A stretch of DNA of 64,000 nt from Bradyrhizobium cosmicum (lineage in GTDB: Bacteria; Pseudomonadota; Alphaproteobacteria; Rhizobiales; Xanthobacteraceae), in the NCBI RefSeq assembly GCF_007290395.2, contig NZ_CP041656.2:3224001-3288000 (forward strand), in the 5' to 3' direction. Every line of letters begins with the position of its first letter. Positions within the stretch are counted from its first letter, which is position 1. Shown piece by piece: positions 44,081 through 53,606 of the stretch. The notes beneath the pieces were generated by a model. The model was not told where the DNA came from and made no database searches. It was given only the letters and a program-made list of their open reading frames with translations. The translations under genes and the position numbers were made by a program.

Positions 44081-45652
44081 ATGAAGTTGGTTAAGAGCCT
44101 TTTGCTCGGTTCAGCGGCGGGTTTGATCGCCGTTGGCGGAGCTCAGGCAGCCGATCTCCCCGTGAAGGCCAAAGCGGTCGAGTACGTGAAGATCTGCTCC
44201 CTGTACGGTGCCGGATTCTATTACATCCCGGGCACTGACACTTGCATCAAGCTGGGTGGTTACCTGCGCGCCGAAGTCGCGTTGGGCACCAACGCAGACT
44301 ACGGTCCGGCCAACGGCTCGCCCGGTGGTGCGCATAACCGTCTGAGCAACTACTACACCATGCGCGCTCGTGAAGACCTCAACATCGACACGCGCACCGC
44401 GACCGAATACGGCGTCGTCCGTACCTTCTTCGACGGCGTGTTCTCCTGGACCACCGGCGGTTATCAAGGTACCGGCTCCGCGACGGGCGGCACCGCCTAC
44501 ACCGGTACGCTGGCCCTCAACACCTCGGGTGCGACCCCGGCGCTGGTTGGTTCTTCGATCAACGGCACCGACGGCAACACCTCGGCCGGTTCGCTCGGCG
44601 TGTACTACGCCTTCATCCAGTTCGCTGGCTTCACGATGGGTAAGGCCGTGTCGCAGTTCGACGCGCCCTGGACCAACTATCCCGGCAACAACTTCGACGG
44701 TCTCGTCGGCGGCAGCGGCACGGTCACTGGTATCAACCAGTTCAGCTATACCGCTGACTTCGGTCAGGGCGTGACGGCGGCCTTCTCGGCTGAAGACCCG
44801 ACTGCTTACATGCAGGCCGGCAACCAGAACCTCACCGGCGCGTCCGCGACCGGTATGATCGGTGGTGCGTACGGTTCCAACGCCATCGGCGGTTCGCGTT
44901 CGCCGAACCTCGTTGGTATGGTCCGTGTCGACCAGGCTTGGGGTCTCTTCCAGGCGTCGGTTGCCGCGCATGACAACCACGTTGCCTACTACGGCGCGAC
45001 CGAGCCGACTGGCCACCCCGACGACAAGTGGGGCTGGGCGGTTCAGCTGGCTCTCTCGATCAAGAACATCCCGACCGGCGCGGGTGACGTGATCAACATC
45101 CAGGGCGTCTACACCGACGGTGCGACCCGCTACAACTTCCAGAACCTGGCGGGCAGCTCCTACTCGATGTTCGGCAGCTCGGGCGTTGCCTACCAGAGCG
45201 TCGGCTTCGCCAATGCTCCGGACACCGTGTACATCACGGGCAGCTCGCAGGAGACCGTCAAGACCTGGGGCTTCCGCGGTGCTTACACCCACAACTGGGA
45301 TCCCTACTGGAACACCGCGCTGTACGGTGCCTACGCTCAGGCTCAGTACGGCTCGCTCGCCAAGAACGCACTTTGCGGCGTCGGCGGCGTGTTCGTCACG
45401 GGTGTGGCTCAGGCTGGCGTTACCTCGTGTAACCCGGACTTCGCCATCGGCCAGATCGGCCTGATCACCCGCTGGACCCCGGTCAAGAACCTGACGTTCT
45501 CGGCCGACCTCAACTGGACGCACCTCGACCAGAAGTATGCCGGCACTGTCGGCTACGCTGGATCCGGCGCGACCGCCAAGCCGGCTGCCGTGTACGAGCT
45601 GAAGGATCAGGACAGCATCACCCTGCTCCTCCGCGCTCAGCGCAACTGGTAA
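44081..45652 (+). CDS. Outer-membrane porin (alphaproteobacterial Porin_2 type)
   Basis: A 523-residue porin. The signal peptide MKLVKSLLLGSAAGLIAVGG..AQA is cleaved before ADLPVKAK. YVKICSLYGAGFYYIPGTDT, then CIKLGGYLRAEV, is the N-terminal signature of the Rhizobiales porin family, with two Cys that may bridge. The C-terminus ends in the aromatic strand LLLRAQRNW. Codon use is strongly biased (GGT, AAC, TAC, CTC), as in highly expressed genes. GGAGG lies before ATG 44081, and a strong terminator follows. It forms a general diffusion channel for small polar solutes. Confidence 0.94.
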   Translation: MKLVKSLLLGSAAGLIAVGGAQAADLPVKAKAVEYVKICSLYGAGFYYIPGTDTCIKLGGYLRAEVALGTNADYGPANGSPGGAHNRLSNYYTMRAREDLNIDTRTATEYGVVRTFFDGVFSWTTGGYQGTGSATGGTAYTGTLALNTSGATPALVGSSINGTDGNTSAGSLGVYYAFIQFAGFTMGKAVSQFDAPWTNYPGNNFDGLVGGSGTVTGINQFSYTADFGQGVTAAFSAEDPTAYMQAGNQNLTGASATGMIGGAYGSNAIGGSRSPNLVGMVRVDQAWGLFQASVAAHDNHVAYYGATEPTGHPDDKWGWAVQLALSIKNIPTGAGDVINIQGVYTDGATRYNFQNLAGSSYSMFGSSGVAYQSVGFANAPDTVYITGSSQETVKTWGFRGAYTHNWDPYWNTALYGAYAQAQYGSLAKNALCGVGGVFVTGVAQAGVTSCNPDFAIGQIGLITRWTPVKNLTFSADLNWTHLDQKYAGTVGYAGSGATAKPAAVYELKDQDSITLLLRAQRNW

Positions 45653-45676
45653 GTTCGGTCTAACGATCTGACCGAG

Positions 45677-45711
45677 AGCCCCGGCGGGAAACCGCCGGGG
45701 CTTTTCTTTTT
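45677..45711 (+). terminator. Rho-independent terminator of the porin gene
   Basis: Perfect 11-bp arms AGCCCCGGCGG (45677-45687) and CCGCCGGGGCT (45692-45702) with a GAAA tetraloop, then TTTTCTTTTT. It starts 24 bp after the stop codon. Confidence 0.96.
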
Positions 45712-46142
45712 GCCGGTCGTGCTCTGGCGATGCCGGCGTGCTGCACCGGTCCGGCGGACAGCTCCCCGTCTTCGGCAAGAGAGCAGTGCGGCCCGCCGGA
45801 GCGGCAGGCCGTAAGCGAACCTCTCTCTGACAGTTGCCGCGAGCGGCTTCACCTCGGAAGCGATCACCTGTGCCCCGCATCACCGACCAGGCCCGCGGAG
45901 CGCCTCGCGTCGGCGGCGGGCAAGGGACGTGATCGTCACGACGAAGCGGCGGCGTGGTTGGGGGATCGGCAGCTGTCTTCGAGGGCTGATTGGTGGTGGT
46001 GAACAGTCGGCATGACTGCGACGCCGGCAGCTCTCAACGTACCTTCAGAGCGGATTGATATCGCTCTAGAGGCTGCCGAACAAACGGCAGCACGTACGGC
46101 GCGCCGCCGATCTCCTCCCAACCGAAACGGTGAAGAGGCGCC
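45712..46142. other. Intergenic stretch between porin and lytic transglycosylase
   Basis: 431 bp with no supported gene. A hairpin GCTGCCG-AACAAA-CGGCAGC (46072-46091) about 50 bp beyond the transglycosylase stop codon could end that minus-strand transcript, though no T-run follows it. Nothing else is evident. Confidence 0.45.
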
Positions 46143-48626
46143 TTATTCCACGCTGCCGGCGCCGCGGCGCAGGTCGGCCTCGATCTGCAACCGCGTGCCG
46201 CCGCCGAAGCGGGCGCGGTAGACCTGAAGGTTCTCCATGATCCGCTGCACGTAGTTGCGCGTCTCGGAGAATGGAATGAGCTCGACCCAGTCGACTGCGT
46301 CGACCTTGGGGTCGCGCGGATCGCCATAGCGATCGACCCACTTCTTCACGCTGCCGCGGCCGGCATTGTAGGCGGCAAACGTCATGATGTAGGAGCCGCG
46401 ATAGTCCTCGAGCAGCCCGCCGAGCTCGGCCGAGCCGAGCGTGGCGTTGTAGACCGAATCGTTCTTCAGCCTCCCCAGATCGTAGGTCGCGCCGTGCCGC
46501 TTGCAGACATAGCGCGCGGCATCCGGCGTCACCTGCATCAGGCCGTAGGCCTGCGCCGGCGAGACCACCGAAGGGTTGAACGCGCTCTCCTGCCGGGCGA
46601 TCGCGTAGACGATGCTGCGCTCGACCTCGGGGCCGATCGGCGTGAACTGCGGAATGCCGTTGACGGGATAGGCATAGAAGTCGAACGGCAGGCCGCGGTT
46701 GAGCGCGGCCTTGCCGACCAGCAGCATGCCGCGCGCATCGTTGTAGCGCTGGGTGAGCTCGCCAAGGCCGGTGAGGGCTTCGGGATCGCCGTTCTCGCCC
46801 ATGTCGGCAAGCATCGGCACCGCCATCTCGCGCTCGTCGAGCTCGTAGAGCAGCTGCGCGGCGCGCACGATTTCGAGCCGTTCGGCGCCGCGGCCGCGCG
46901 GCTGGCTGTTGAGCTCGATCTGCGGCAGGCCGAGTTTGGCGCGCGCGAGCTGGCCGTAATAGCTGGTGGATTGCTCCGCCGCCCTTGCATAGGCGTTGCG
47001 GGCCTCCTGCTGGCGGCCCGCCGCTTCCGCCGCGCGGCCCTGCCAATAGCCGGCGCGCGCCAGCGCGGTCGGGTTGACGCTGCCGACGCCGATGCGGGCG
47101 AAATGCTGCGCGGCCGAGGCGGGATCGTTGAGGAAGCGCAGCGCGATCCAGCCCGCGGTGAATTCCTGCTCGGTCTTGTAGATGTCGCGCGAGGGCAGGG
47201 CCGCATCGCGCGCGATCAGATAGGCGCTGCGGAATTCCTCGGTGTCGATCATCTTGCGCGCCAGCAGGCGCCGCTCGATCCACCATTCGTCGAGATTGTA
47301 GAGCCGGTTCGGATCCTTCGGCGCCGACAGCATGAGCTGGGCGGCTTCGGCAAACTTCTCCTCGCGGCGCAGGAGTTGGATCTTGCTGAACATGAAGCCG
47401 GGATCGCTGTGCAGCTCGCGCGGCACGGCCTCCAGCAGCGCACGCGCGTTCGGCGCTTTCTTGAGGGAAGCGATGCGGGCCTTGGCGAGCGCGACGTAGC
47501 CCGCGCCGAGACGTTTTGCTGCGCGCAGCGCGGCCTCGTTCTCGCTGCCGTAGAGCAGCGTGTCCATCCGCGCCTTCTGGTCGCCCGGCGTCAGCAACGC
47601 GCCGAACTGCTCGAGCGCGTTGTTCTCGGTATCCTCCGACATCGGATCGCTGCGCCAGGCATCGCGCACCAGCCGCTCGGCATTGGCGCGGTCGCCGCGC
47701 GCCAGCATCGCCTTGGCGAGCGTGAAGCGGCCCTTGGCGGACACGGGGGATTCGTTCTCGAACCACGACCACGCCACCTGATCGTCGCGTCTGTCGTCCC
47801 ACATCGCAGCTTCGAGGCGGCGGCGCAGGAAGGTCTGCGACGGCCAGCTCGGATTGGCGGAGAGGAAGGCGCGGTAACGCTCCACGGTCGCGCCATTGTC
47901 CTCGCTGCGCAGGATGATCCATTCCGCGAGCTTTCGCGCGACGGGATCCGAGATCGAGGCTGCGGCGTTGGTGGCGTCACCCGCCTTGCGCTTGCGAACG
48001 AGCTCGATGACGCTCTCCAGCGTGTCCTTGTCGGCTTGCGACGTCGACGAGGTCGCAGCGACAGCAGCCGGCGTCACGGGTTTGCGCGGCGCGGCGTGCT
48101 GGCGGGTCGCAGGAGCAAGCACTGGAGCGGCGAGCGGTTTGGCGGGGGCAGGGGCGGTCGGTCTGACGGTGGCCGTCGCGGTGGGCGCAGGTGCGGCCTT
48201 GGGCGACGAACTGTTGGCGGCCGGTGTCGATTTTGGCGCAGGGGCCGCTGCGGCAGCCTTGGGTACGGCAGGCTTGGACGAAGCAGCCTTGGGCGCGGCA
48301 GGTTTAGGCTTATCCTTCGCGGGCTCTTTGCCGGCGTTCTTGTTTGCATCCTTGGCGGGTTTCTTTGCGGCGTCCTTGGCTGGGGCGCTTGCACCCTTGG
48401 TCGCGCCCTTGGCCGTTTCCTTGGCTGCGTCCTTCGCCGTTTCCTTGCCGGTTCCCTTGGTGGAGCCCTTTGCCGCATCCTTGGCAGCTGGCTTTGTGGT
48501 CTCCTTGGCTGCTTCCGCGGTCGTCTCGTTGGACTTGGCCAAGGCGGCGCAGCCGACCGACAGCCCTGCCATCAGGCTCACAACCAGACCCGCGGATCGC
48601 CATACAGCACGAGGAAAAGAGGTCAC
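46143..48626 (-). CDS. Periplasmic lytic transglycosylase (Slt70-like) with Lys/Ala-rich N-terminal linker
   Basis: An 827-residue protein. The signal sequence (VWRSAGLVVSLMAGLSVGCAALA) is followed by about 160 residues of repeated A-K-(D/E/G)-x-A/T-K units turning into Pro/Ala repeats. Next comes a large helical superhelical region (ISDPVARKLAEWIILR, then helices to about 640) and the SLT domain: ARQESAFNPSVVSPAQAYGL with the catalytic Glu, MQVTPDAA, and TFAAYNAGRGSVKKW. It cleaves peptidoglycan with anhydro-sugar formation. The start is uncertain: GTG 48626 gives a compact signal peptide, while TTG 48662 is possible. It is divergent from dapA. Confidence 0.92.
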   Translation of the reverse strand: MTSFPRAVWRSAGLVVSLMAGLSVGCAALAKSNETTAEAAKETTKPAAKDAAKGSTKGTGKETAKDAAKETAKGATKGASAPAKDAAKKPAKDANKNAGKEPAKDKPKPAAPKAASSKPAVPKAAAAAPAPKSTPAANSSSPKAAPAPTATATVRPTAPAPAKPLAAPVLAPATRQHAAPRKPVTPAAVAATSSTSQADKDTLESVIELVRKRKAGDATNAAASISDPVARKLAEWIILRSEDNGATVERYRAFLSANPSWPSQTFLRRRLEAAMWDDRRDDQVAWSWFENESPVSAKGRFTLAKAMLARGDRANAERLVRDAWRSDPMSEDTENNALEQFGALLTPGDQKARMDTLLYGSENEAALRAAKRLGAGYVALAKARIASLKKAPNARALLEAVPRELHSDPGFMFSKIQLLRREEKFAEAAQLMLSAPKDPNRLYNLDEWWIERRLLARKMIDTEEFRSAYLIARDAALPSRDIYKTEQEFTAGWIALRFLNDPASAAQHFARIGVGSVNPTALARAGYWQGRAAEAAGRQQEARNAYARAAEQSTSYYGQLARAKLGLPQIELNSQPRGRGAERLEIVRAAQLLYELDEREMAVPMLADMGENGDPEALTGLGELTQRYNDARGMLLVGKAALNRGLPFDFYAYPVNGIPQFTPIGPEVERSIVYAIARQESAFNPSVVSPAQAYGLMQVTPDAARYVCKRHGATYDLGRLKNDSVYNATLGSAELGGLLEDYRGSYIMTFAAYNAGRGSVKKWVDRYGDPRDPKVDAVDWVELIPFSETRNYVQRIMENLQVYRARFGGGTRLQIEADLRRGAGSVE

Positions 48627-48867
48627 GGCGTTTCGTCGCCCCGAATCAGTCAATTGGCTCAAGACCTATCTGTACAAGATCTGGCTGTATTTGATTGAAT
48701 ATGCGGACAAAATACCAACAGCCGCTTACCTGGGGCCGGTTTGCACCAGCACCGCGGCAAAATCGCGGCCTAAACGGTGAGTCACACGGCTGCGGCCCTT
48801 TTACCGCCTGATTAGACCCGGTATGAATGGGGCTTGCTCACAAGATTGCCGCGTGCGGAGGAAGTCC

Positions 48868-49758
48868 ATGGCAGCCAAGACGAAATTCCGGGGGTCGTTC
48901 ACCGCCTTGGTCACGCCGTTCAAGAACGGCTCGCTGGACGAGGCGGCTTTCCGTTCCCTGGTCAACTGGCAGATCTCGGAGGGCACCAACGGCCTCGTCC
49001 CGGTCGGCACCACCGGCGAGAGCCCGACGCTCAGCCACGACGAGCACAAGAAGGTCGTCGAATGGTGCATCGCTGAAGCCAAGGGCCGCGTGCCCGTGAT
49101 TGCGGGGGCAGGCTCCAATTCCACCAAGGAGGCGATCGAGCTCGCCCAGCACGCCGAGAAGGCGGGCGCGGACGCCGTGTTGGTCGTGACACCCTACTAC
49201 AACAAGCCCACCCAGGAGGGCATGTACCAGCACTTCAAGGCGATCAACGATGCGATCGGGATTCCGATCATCATCTACAACATCCCGCCGCGCTCGGTGA
49301 TCGACATGTCGGTCGACACCATGAAGCGGCTGTGGGAGCTGAAGAACATCGCCGGCGTCAAGGACGCGACCGCCAGCATGGTCCGCGTGTCGCAGCAGCG
49401 TGCGGCCATGGGCGAGGATTTCAACCAGCTGTCCGGCGAGGACGCCACCATCATCGGCTACATGGCGCATGGCGGCCACGGCTGCATCTCGGTGACCTCG
49501 AACGTCGCGCCGCGGCTGTGCTCGGAGTTCCAGGCCGCCTGGGCAAAGGGCGATCACGCCACCGCGCTGAAGATTCACGACAAGCTGATGCCGTTGCACA
49601 ACAACCTCTTCATCGAGAGCAATCCGGCGCCGATCAAGTACGCGATGTCGTTGCTCGGCAAGCTGGACGAGACGCTGCGGCTGCCGATGGTGCCGGTCAC
49701 CGAGCCGACGCGCGTTGCCGTGCGCAGCGCCATGGTCCATGCTGGTCTGATCAACTGA
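48868..49758 (+). CDS. dapA: 4-hydroxy-tetrahydrodipicolinate synthase
   Basis: A 296-residue TIM-barrel aldolase condensing pyruvate with aspartate semialdehyde for lysine and diaminopimelate. [55 protein letters not shown], Tyr in [10 protein letters not shown] and Schiff-base Lys in [10 protein letters not shown] are all present. CGGAGGAAG precedes ATG 48868. It is divergent from the lytic transglycosylase, so both promoters share about 240 bp. Confidence 0.97.
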   Translation: MAAKTKFRGSFTALVTPFKNGSLDEAAFRSLVNWQISEGTNGLVPVGTTGESPTLSHDEHKKVVEWCIAEAKGRVPVIAGAGSNSTKEAIELAQHAEKAGADAVLVVTPYYNKPTQEGMYQHFKAINDAIGIPIIIYNIPPRSVIDMSVDTMKRLWELKNIAGVKDATASMVRVSQQRAAMGEDFNQLSGEDATIIGYMAHGGHGCISVTSNVAPRLCSEFQAAWAKGDHATALKIHDKLMPLHNNLFIESNPAPIKYAMSLLGKLDETLRLPMVPVTEPTRVAVRSAMVHAGLIN

Positions 49759-49813
49759 TACGCCAGCTGCCGGGGAGTCCGTCATGAGCGCAATCGAGGA
49801 AAAGGGCACCCGG

Positions 49814-50230
49814 ATGCTCAAGGAATTCCGCGAATTCGCCGTGAAGGGCAACGTCGTCGACCTCGCGGTCGGCGTCATCATCGGCGCGGCCTTCGGCGCC
49901 ATCGTCACGTCGCTGGTCGGCGACATCATCATGCCGTTGATTGGCGCGATCACCGGTGGTCTCGACTTCTCGAACTACTTCACCCCCTTGTCCAAGGCGG
50001 TCACCGCCACCAACTTAGCTGATGCGAAGAAGCAAGGTGCCGTACTTGCCTGGGGCAGCTTCCTCACGCTGACGATCAACTTCGTCATCATTGCCTTCGT
50101 GCTGTTCCTGGTGATCCGCGGCATCAATACGCTGAAGCGCAAGGAGGAGGCCGCGCCCTCCACTCCGCCGAAGCCGTCGGCCGAGGTCGAGTTGCTGACC
50201 GAGATCCGCGATCTCCTCAGGAAGCCCTGA
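49814..50230 (+). CDS. mscL: Large-conductance mechanosensitive channel
   Basis: A 138-residue channel that opens on membrane stretch to release solutes after osmotic downshock. [20 protein letters not shown] is the N-terminal amphipathic helix and first transmembrane segment; [20 protein letters not shown], then [16 protein letters not shown], forms TM2; the C-terminal helix is [14 protein letters not shown]. An upstream ATG at 49784 adds 10 residues and has a GGGGAG site, so it is a real alternative. It follows dapA by 55 bp. Confidence 0.95.
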   Translation: MLKEFREFAVKGNVVDLAVGVIIGAAFGAIVTSLVGDIIMPLIGAITGGLDFSNYFTPLSKAVTATNLADAKKQGAVLAWGSFLTLTINFVIIAFVLFLVIRGINTLKRKEEAAPSTPPKPSAEVELLTEIRDLLRKP

Positions 50231-50304
50231 GGCGCTCGCTTCATCCGAACTGTTAGCGTCCACGTGCATCCTGCTCAGGTTTGTTTGCCAGGTTTTGACA
50301 AGTT

Positions 50305-50778
50305 ATGGCCGAGAAGAACGAGCGTCCGATCAAGGTCATGGCGGAAAACCGCAAGGCCCGCTTCAACTACGCCATCGAGGATACGATCGAGGCGGGCATC
50401 GCGCTGACCGGCACAGAGGTCAAGTCGATCCGAAACGGCAAGAGTACGATCGCGGAATCCTATGCCGATTCCAAGAACGGCGAGATCTGGCTGATCAACG
50501 CCACCATCCCCGAATATCTCCAGGGCAACCGCTTCAATCACGAGCCCAAGCGACCGCGGAAGCTGCTGCTGCATCGCCGGCAGATCAACAAGCTGATGGG
50601 GGCGGTCGATCGCGAGGGCATGACGCTGATTCCGCTCAAGCTCTATTTCAATGAGAGAGGTCGCGCCAAATTGCAGCTGGCGGTTGCAAAGGGCAAGAAG
50701 CTGCACGACAAGCGCGAGACCGAGAAGAAGCGCGACTGGAGCCGGGAGAAGGGCCGGCTGATGCGGGCGAGGGGATAA
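50305..50778 (+). CDS. smpB: SsrA-binding protein SmpB
   Basis: A 157-residue tmRNA partner for ribosome rescue. [52 protein letters not shown], then [15 protein letters not shown] and [20 protein letters not shown], ending in the basic tail [15 protein letters not shown], cover the whole family. The tail mimics codon-anticodon contact in the A site. The tmRNA gene itself is not in the window. Confidence 0.98.
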   Translation: MAEKNERPIKVMAENRKARFNYAIEDTIEAGIALTGTEVKSIRNGKSTIAESYADSKNGEIWLINATIPEYLQGNRFNHEPKRPRKLLLHRRQINKLMGAVDREGMTLIPLKLYFNERGRAKLQLAVAKGKKLHDKRETEKKRDWSREKGRLMRARG

Positions 50779-50782
50779 CGAG

Positions 50783-51376
50783 ATGAATCAACGGAACCTG
50801 CTCGAGGTCGATTGGAGCCAGATTCCCGCGCCCGCCGATGACGGCGGTGCGGCGCATCTCGAAGGCATGGCGCTGCCGGCGATCAGCCTGCTTGCCACGG
50901 ACGACACGTCAGTGACGCTGTCGGCGCTGCGCGGCCGGACCGTGGTGTTCGCCTATCCGCGCACCGGCGAGCCCGGCAAGATCGCGCTGGTCGACGATTG
51001 GGACATGATCCCGGGTGCGCGCGGTTGTACGCCGCAGACTTGCGCGTTTCGCGATCTGTTCGCCGAGCTGAAGGCCGCCGGAGCCTCGCACGTGTTCGGT
51101 CTGTCGACCCAGAGCAATGCCTACCAGACCGAGATGGCCTCGCGGCTGCATCTGCCGTTCCCCGTGCTGTCGGACGAGAAGCTGGCGCTGACGCGCGCGC
51201 TCAATCTGCCGACGATGGAGGTCGCGGGCCTGACCTTGATCAAGCGCCTCGCGCTGATCATCGACGACGCCAGGATCACGCATGTGTTCTACCCGGTGTT
51301 TCCGCCAGACCGGAATGCCGGCGATGTGCTGGACTGGCTGAAGGCCAATCCGGCCAACGATTCCGCCAAGGCCTAA
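50783..51376 (+). CDS. Peroxiredoxin-like thioredoxin-fold protein
   Basis: A 197-residue AhpC/TSA-type protein. LPAISLLATDDTSVTLSALR and TVVFAYPRTGEPG precede GARGCTPQTCAFRDLFAELK, where two Cys four residues apart take the place of the PrxQ/BCP catalytic pair. VFGLSTQSNAYQTEMASRLH and LPFPVLSDEKLALTRALN follow. It probably reduces peroxides with thioredoxin in the cytoplasm. It starts 4 bp after smpB and overlaps the UDG gene by 4 nt convergently. Confidence 0.9.
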   Translation: MNQRNLLEVDWSQIPAPADDGGAAHLEGMALPAISLLATDDTSVTLSALRGRTVVFAYPRTGEPGKIALVDDWDMIPGARGCTPQTCAFRDLFAELKAAGASHVFGLSTQSNAYQTEMASRLHLPFPVLSDEKLALTRALNLPTMEVAGLTLIKRLALIIDDARITHVFYPVFPPDRNAGDVLDWLKANPANDSAKA

Positions 51377-52050
51377 TCGAGGTCGGCCTTGATCCTGGCG
51401 AATACGCTGCGGAACATGTCCGTCGTCAGCACGCGCGTGTTCGTGTTGTAGCGCGAGCAGTGATAGCTGTCGTAGAGCCTGAACGCGCCGGCCTGATGCA
51501 CCGCGCCATGGCCGAAGGGGGCCTGCGAGGCCTTCAGCTTCAGCGGCTTGAGCACGCTGTCGTGCGCAATCCGCCCGAGCGCGACGATCGCGCGCAGCTT
51601 CGGCATCGTCTCGAGATTCGCGACGAGGAACTGGCGGCAGGTGTTGATCTCGACCGGCAGCGGCTTGTTCTGCGGCGGTACGCAATGCACGGCATTGGCG
51701 ATGCGGCAGTCGACCAGCTTCAGGCCGTCGTCCGGGCGCGCGTGATACGTGCCCTCGGCAAAGCCGTATTCGAGCAGCGTGGCGTAGAGCAAGTCGCCGG
51801 CATAGTCGCCGGTGAAAGGGCGGCCGGTGCGGTTGGCGCCCTGCATGCCCGGCGCAAGGCCGACGATCAGGAGGCGCGCCTTGATGTCGCCGAAGGGCGG
51901 GACGGGCGCATTGTGCCATAACGGCTCCCGCGCGCGGTTCGCCTTGCGAAAGGCGACCAGGCGCGGACAGAGCGGACAGTCGCGGTCGGGGACGAGGGTG
52001 GGGGAGGCCTGGTGGCTTGACCGGGCCGCCTCACTCCTCGAAGTCGTCAT
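51373..52050 (-). CDS. Uracil-DNA glycosylase, family 5 (UDGb)-like
   Basis: A 225-residue enzyme. CPLCPRLVAFRKANR starts the iron-sulphur-type N-terminus (Cys at about 25 and 28, further Cys in HCVPPQNKP and NTCRQFL). The catalytic motif LIVGLAPGMQGANRTGRPFT is of the family-5 type with A in place of the usual Asp of family 4. The second motif is SYHCSRYNTNTRVLT. It removes uracil, and in known UDGb also hypoxanthine-type bases. It overlaps the NYN-domain gene upstream by 20 nt, so both are likely co-expressed. Confidence 0.92.
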   Translation of the reverse strand: MTTSRSEAARSSHQASPTLVPDRDCPLCPRLVAFRKANRAREPLWHNAPVPPFGDIKARLLIVGLAPGMQGANRTGRPFTGDYAGDLLYATLLEYGFAEGTYHARPDDGLKLVDCRIANAVHCVPPQNKPLPVEINTCRQFLVANLETMPKLRAIVALGRIAHDSVLKPLKLKASQAPFGHGAVHQAGAFRLYDSYHCSRYNTNTRVLTTDMFRSVFARIKADLD

Positions 52051-52678
52051 CGCCCCTCGGCGCCATCGTGGTCGCGCGCTGGAGGAATTGCGGGGCGTGG
52101 TGGCGTCCCTCGCCGCGCTCGCTGCGGTCGCGCGGGGCGGGGCGTTCAGACGGGTCGCGGCCGAGCTTGGATTGCAGCTCGACGAGATCGGTGAAGACGT
52201 CGGCCTGGCGGCGCAGCTCGTCGGCGATCATCGGCGGCTGGCTCGCGATGGTGGAGATCACGGTGACCCGCACGCCGCGGCGCTGGACGGCCTCGACCAG
52301 GGAGCGGAAGTCGCCGTCACCCGAGAACAGCACCATCTGGTCGATGTGTTCGGCGAGCTCCATGGCGTCCACGGCGAGCTCGATGTCCATGTTGCCCTTG
52401 ACCTTGCGGCGGCCGGAGGCGTCGATGAACTCCTTGGTCGCCTTGGTGACGACGGTGTAGCCATTGTAGTCCAGCCAGTCGATCAGTGGACGGATCGAGG
52501 AGTATTCCTGATCCTCGATGATCGCGGTGTAGTAGAACGCCCGCAACAGCGTCCCGCGGCTCTGAAATTCCTTCAGCAGGCGCTTGTAGTCGATGTCGAA
52601 GCCTAGAGTTTTCGCCGTTGCGTAAAGATTGGCTCCGTCGATGAAGAGCGCGATCTTGTCGGTAGAGGAAGGTGACAT
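52031..52678 (-). CDS. NYN-domain (LabA/DUF88-like) protein
   Basis: A 215-residue PIN-like protein. IALFIDGANLYATAK supplies the first Asp; MDIELAVDAMELAEHID and VLFSGDGDFRSLVEAVQRRG give the further acidic residues of the NYN fold, followed by ADELRRQADVF. The C-terminal 45 residues are charged and disordered. NYN domains are predicted RNases or RNA-binding modules. It shares 20 nt with the UDG gene, and upstream it is divergent from rpoZ. Confidence 0.92.
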   Translation of the reverse strand: MSPSSTDKIALFIDGANLYATAKTLGFDIDYKRLLKEFQSRGTLLRAFYYTAIIEDQEYSSIRPLIDWLDYNGYTVVTKATKEFIDASGRRKVKGNMDIELAVDAMELAEHIDQMVLFSGDGDFRSLVEAVQRRGVRVTVISTIASQPPMIADELRRQADVFTDLVELQSKLGRDPSERPAPRDRSERGEGRHHAPQFLQRATTMAPRGDDDFEE

Positions 52679-53005
52679 TCAGTTTGCTCGCGTAGAGTTC
52701 GTGATTAATCGTTTATTGTTGGCGCGCGGCAGCAAGCCGCGCACTTCAGAGTGCCGCCGAAACCCGTCGAAACCGCAAAACCGGAGAAGCCGGTGCAATC
52801 AAGGTATAGTTATGACGGACTTTCATACACCCGGCGCCGCCTTCAATGGCAGCCCGGGAAACCACCCATCCCAGCCCCAATGTGGGGGTAGCAGAGCCGT
52901 TTGGCGAGGCCAAATCACAAATTGGCCTTGCGAAACCGCCCCGGCCCCTATAACTAGCCCCGATCATCCACATATTTCGTCCCACCCACAACGGAGCGAC
53001 TGTCC
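52679..53005. other. Divergent NYN/rpoZ intergenic region
   Basis: 327 bp without a supported gene. A short palindrome GCGCGCGGC...GCCGCGC is near 52720-52740, and TATAACTAG near 52950 is a possible -10 for rpoZ. A 70-codon frame starting at 52812 is Pro/Ser-rich and not family-like. Confidence 0.4.
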
Positions 53006-53398
53006 ATGGCTCGCGTCACCGTAGAAGATTGTATCGACAAGGTCGACAACCGGTTTGACCTGGTCCTGCTGGCCGCCCACCGTGCCCGCATGATCTCGTC
53101 CGGTTCACAACTAACGGTTGACCGCGATAACGACAAGAACCCTGTTGTGTCTTTGCGCGAAATTGCTGACACGACCATTTCGCCGGAGGACCTCCGCGAG
53201 GAGCTGGTGCACTCGCTCCAGAAGTTCGTCGAGGTTGACGAGCCCGAGCCCGACACGGTGCCGTTGATCGGTTCCGCCGGCGCCAGCGTCGATGCGGATG
53301 ATACCGAAGTTGCTGTTGAGCGCATGACCGAAGAGGAACTCCTGAAGGGCCTCGAGGGCCTCGCGCCGCCGGAAGAGCAGCCCGAGGAGGACGAGTAA
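53006..53398 (+). CDS. rpoZ: RNA polymerase omega subunit
   Basis: A 130-residue omega subunit. [20 protein letters not shown], then [13 protein letters not shown] and [20 protein letters not shown], matches the conserved core that clamps beta-prime. The acidic C-terminal tail of about 60 residues is typical of alphaproteobacteria. Omega also forms part of ppGpp site 1, in keeping with the rsh gene 208 bp downstream. A strong terminator separates the two, so they are transcribed apart. Confidence 0.97.
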   Translation: MARVTVEDCIDKVDNRFDLVLLAAHRARMISSGSQLTVDRDNDKNPVVSLREIADTTISPEDLREELVHSLQKFVEVDEPEPDTVPLIGSAGASVDADDTEVAVERMTEEELLKGLEGLAPPEEQPEEDE

Positions 53399-53436
53399 AT
53401 CGTCCATCGCAGTCGTCGACTTCTTGTGATCTTATC

Positions 53437-53471
53437 AAAGGCCCGAACCCGTGTTCGGGCCTTTGCTTTTG
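53437..53471 (+). terminator. Rho-independent terminator of rpoZ
   Basis: Perfect 12-bp arms AAAGGCCCGAAC (53437-53448) and GTTCGGGCCTTT (53453-53464) with a CCGT loop, then GCTTTTG. It starts 38 bp after the stop codon. Confidence 0.95.
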
Positions 53472-53606
53472 TTGGCGTTTTCGTGGTTACCATAGCGTTG
53501 CCGGTTCGCGCTGCGCACCTTTCACCGAATTGATCGGACGCGCGCGCGATCGGAGCTAAGATGTATGCAACGGGCCGTCTCATGGTCCGTTTGAAGGCAG
53601 GACAGA

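Noticed and set aside
44111..45883. 590-codon frame antisense to the porin gene
   Set aside because: The strong codon bias of the porin creates an artificially open antisense frame.
45730..46002. 90-codon frame between porin and the lytic transglycosylase
   Set aside because: It lies just after the porin terminator, has no ribosome site and its sequence is not protein-like.
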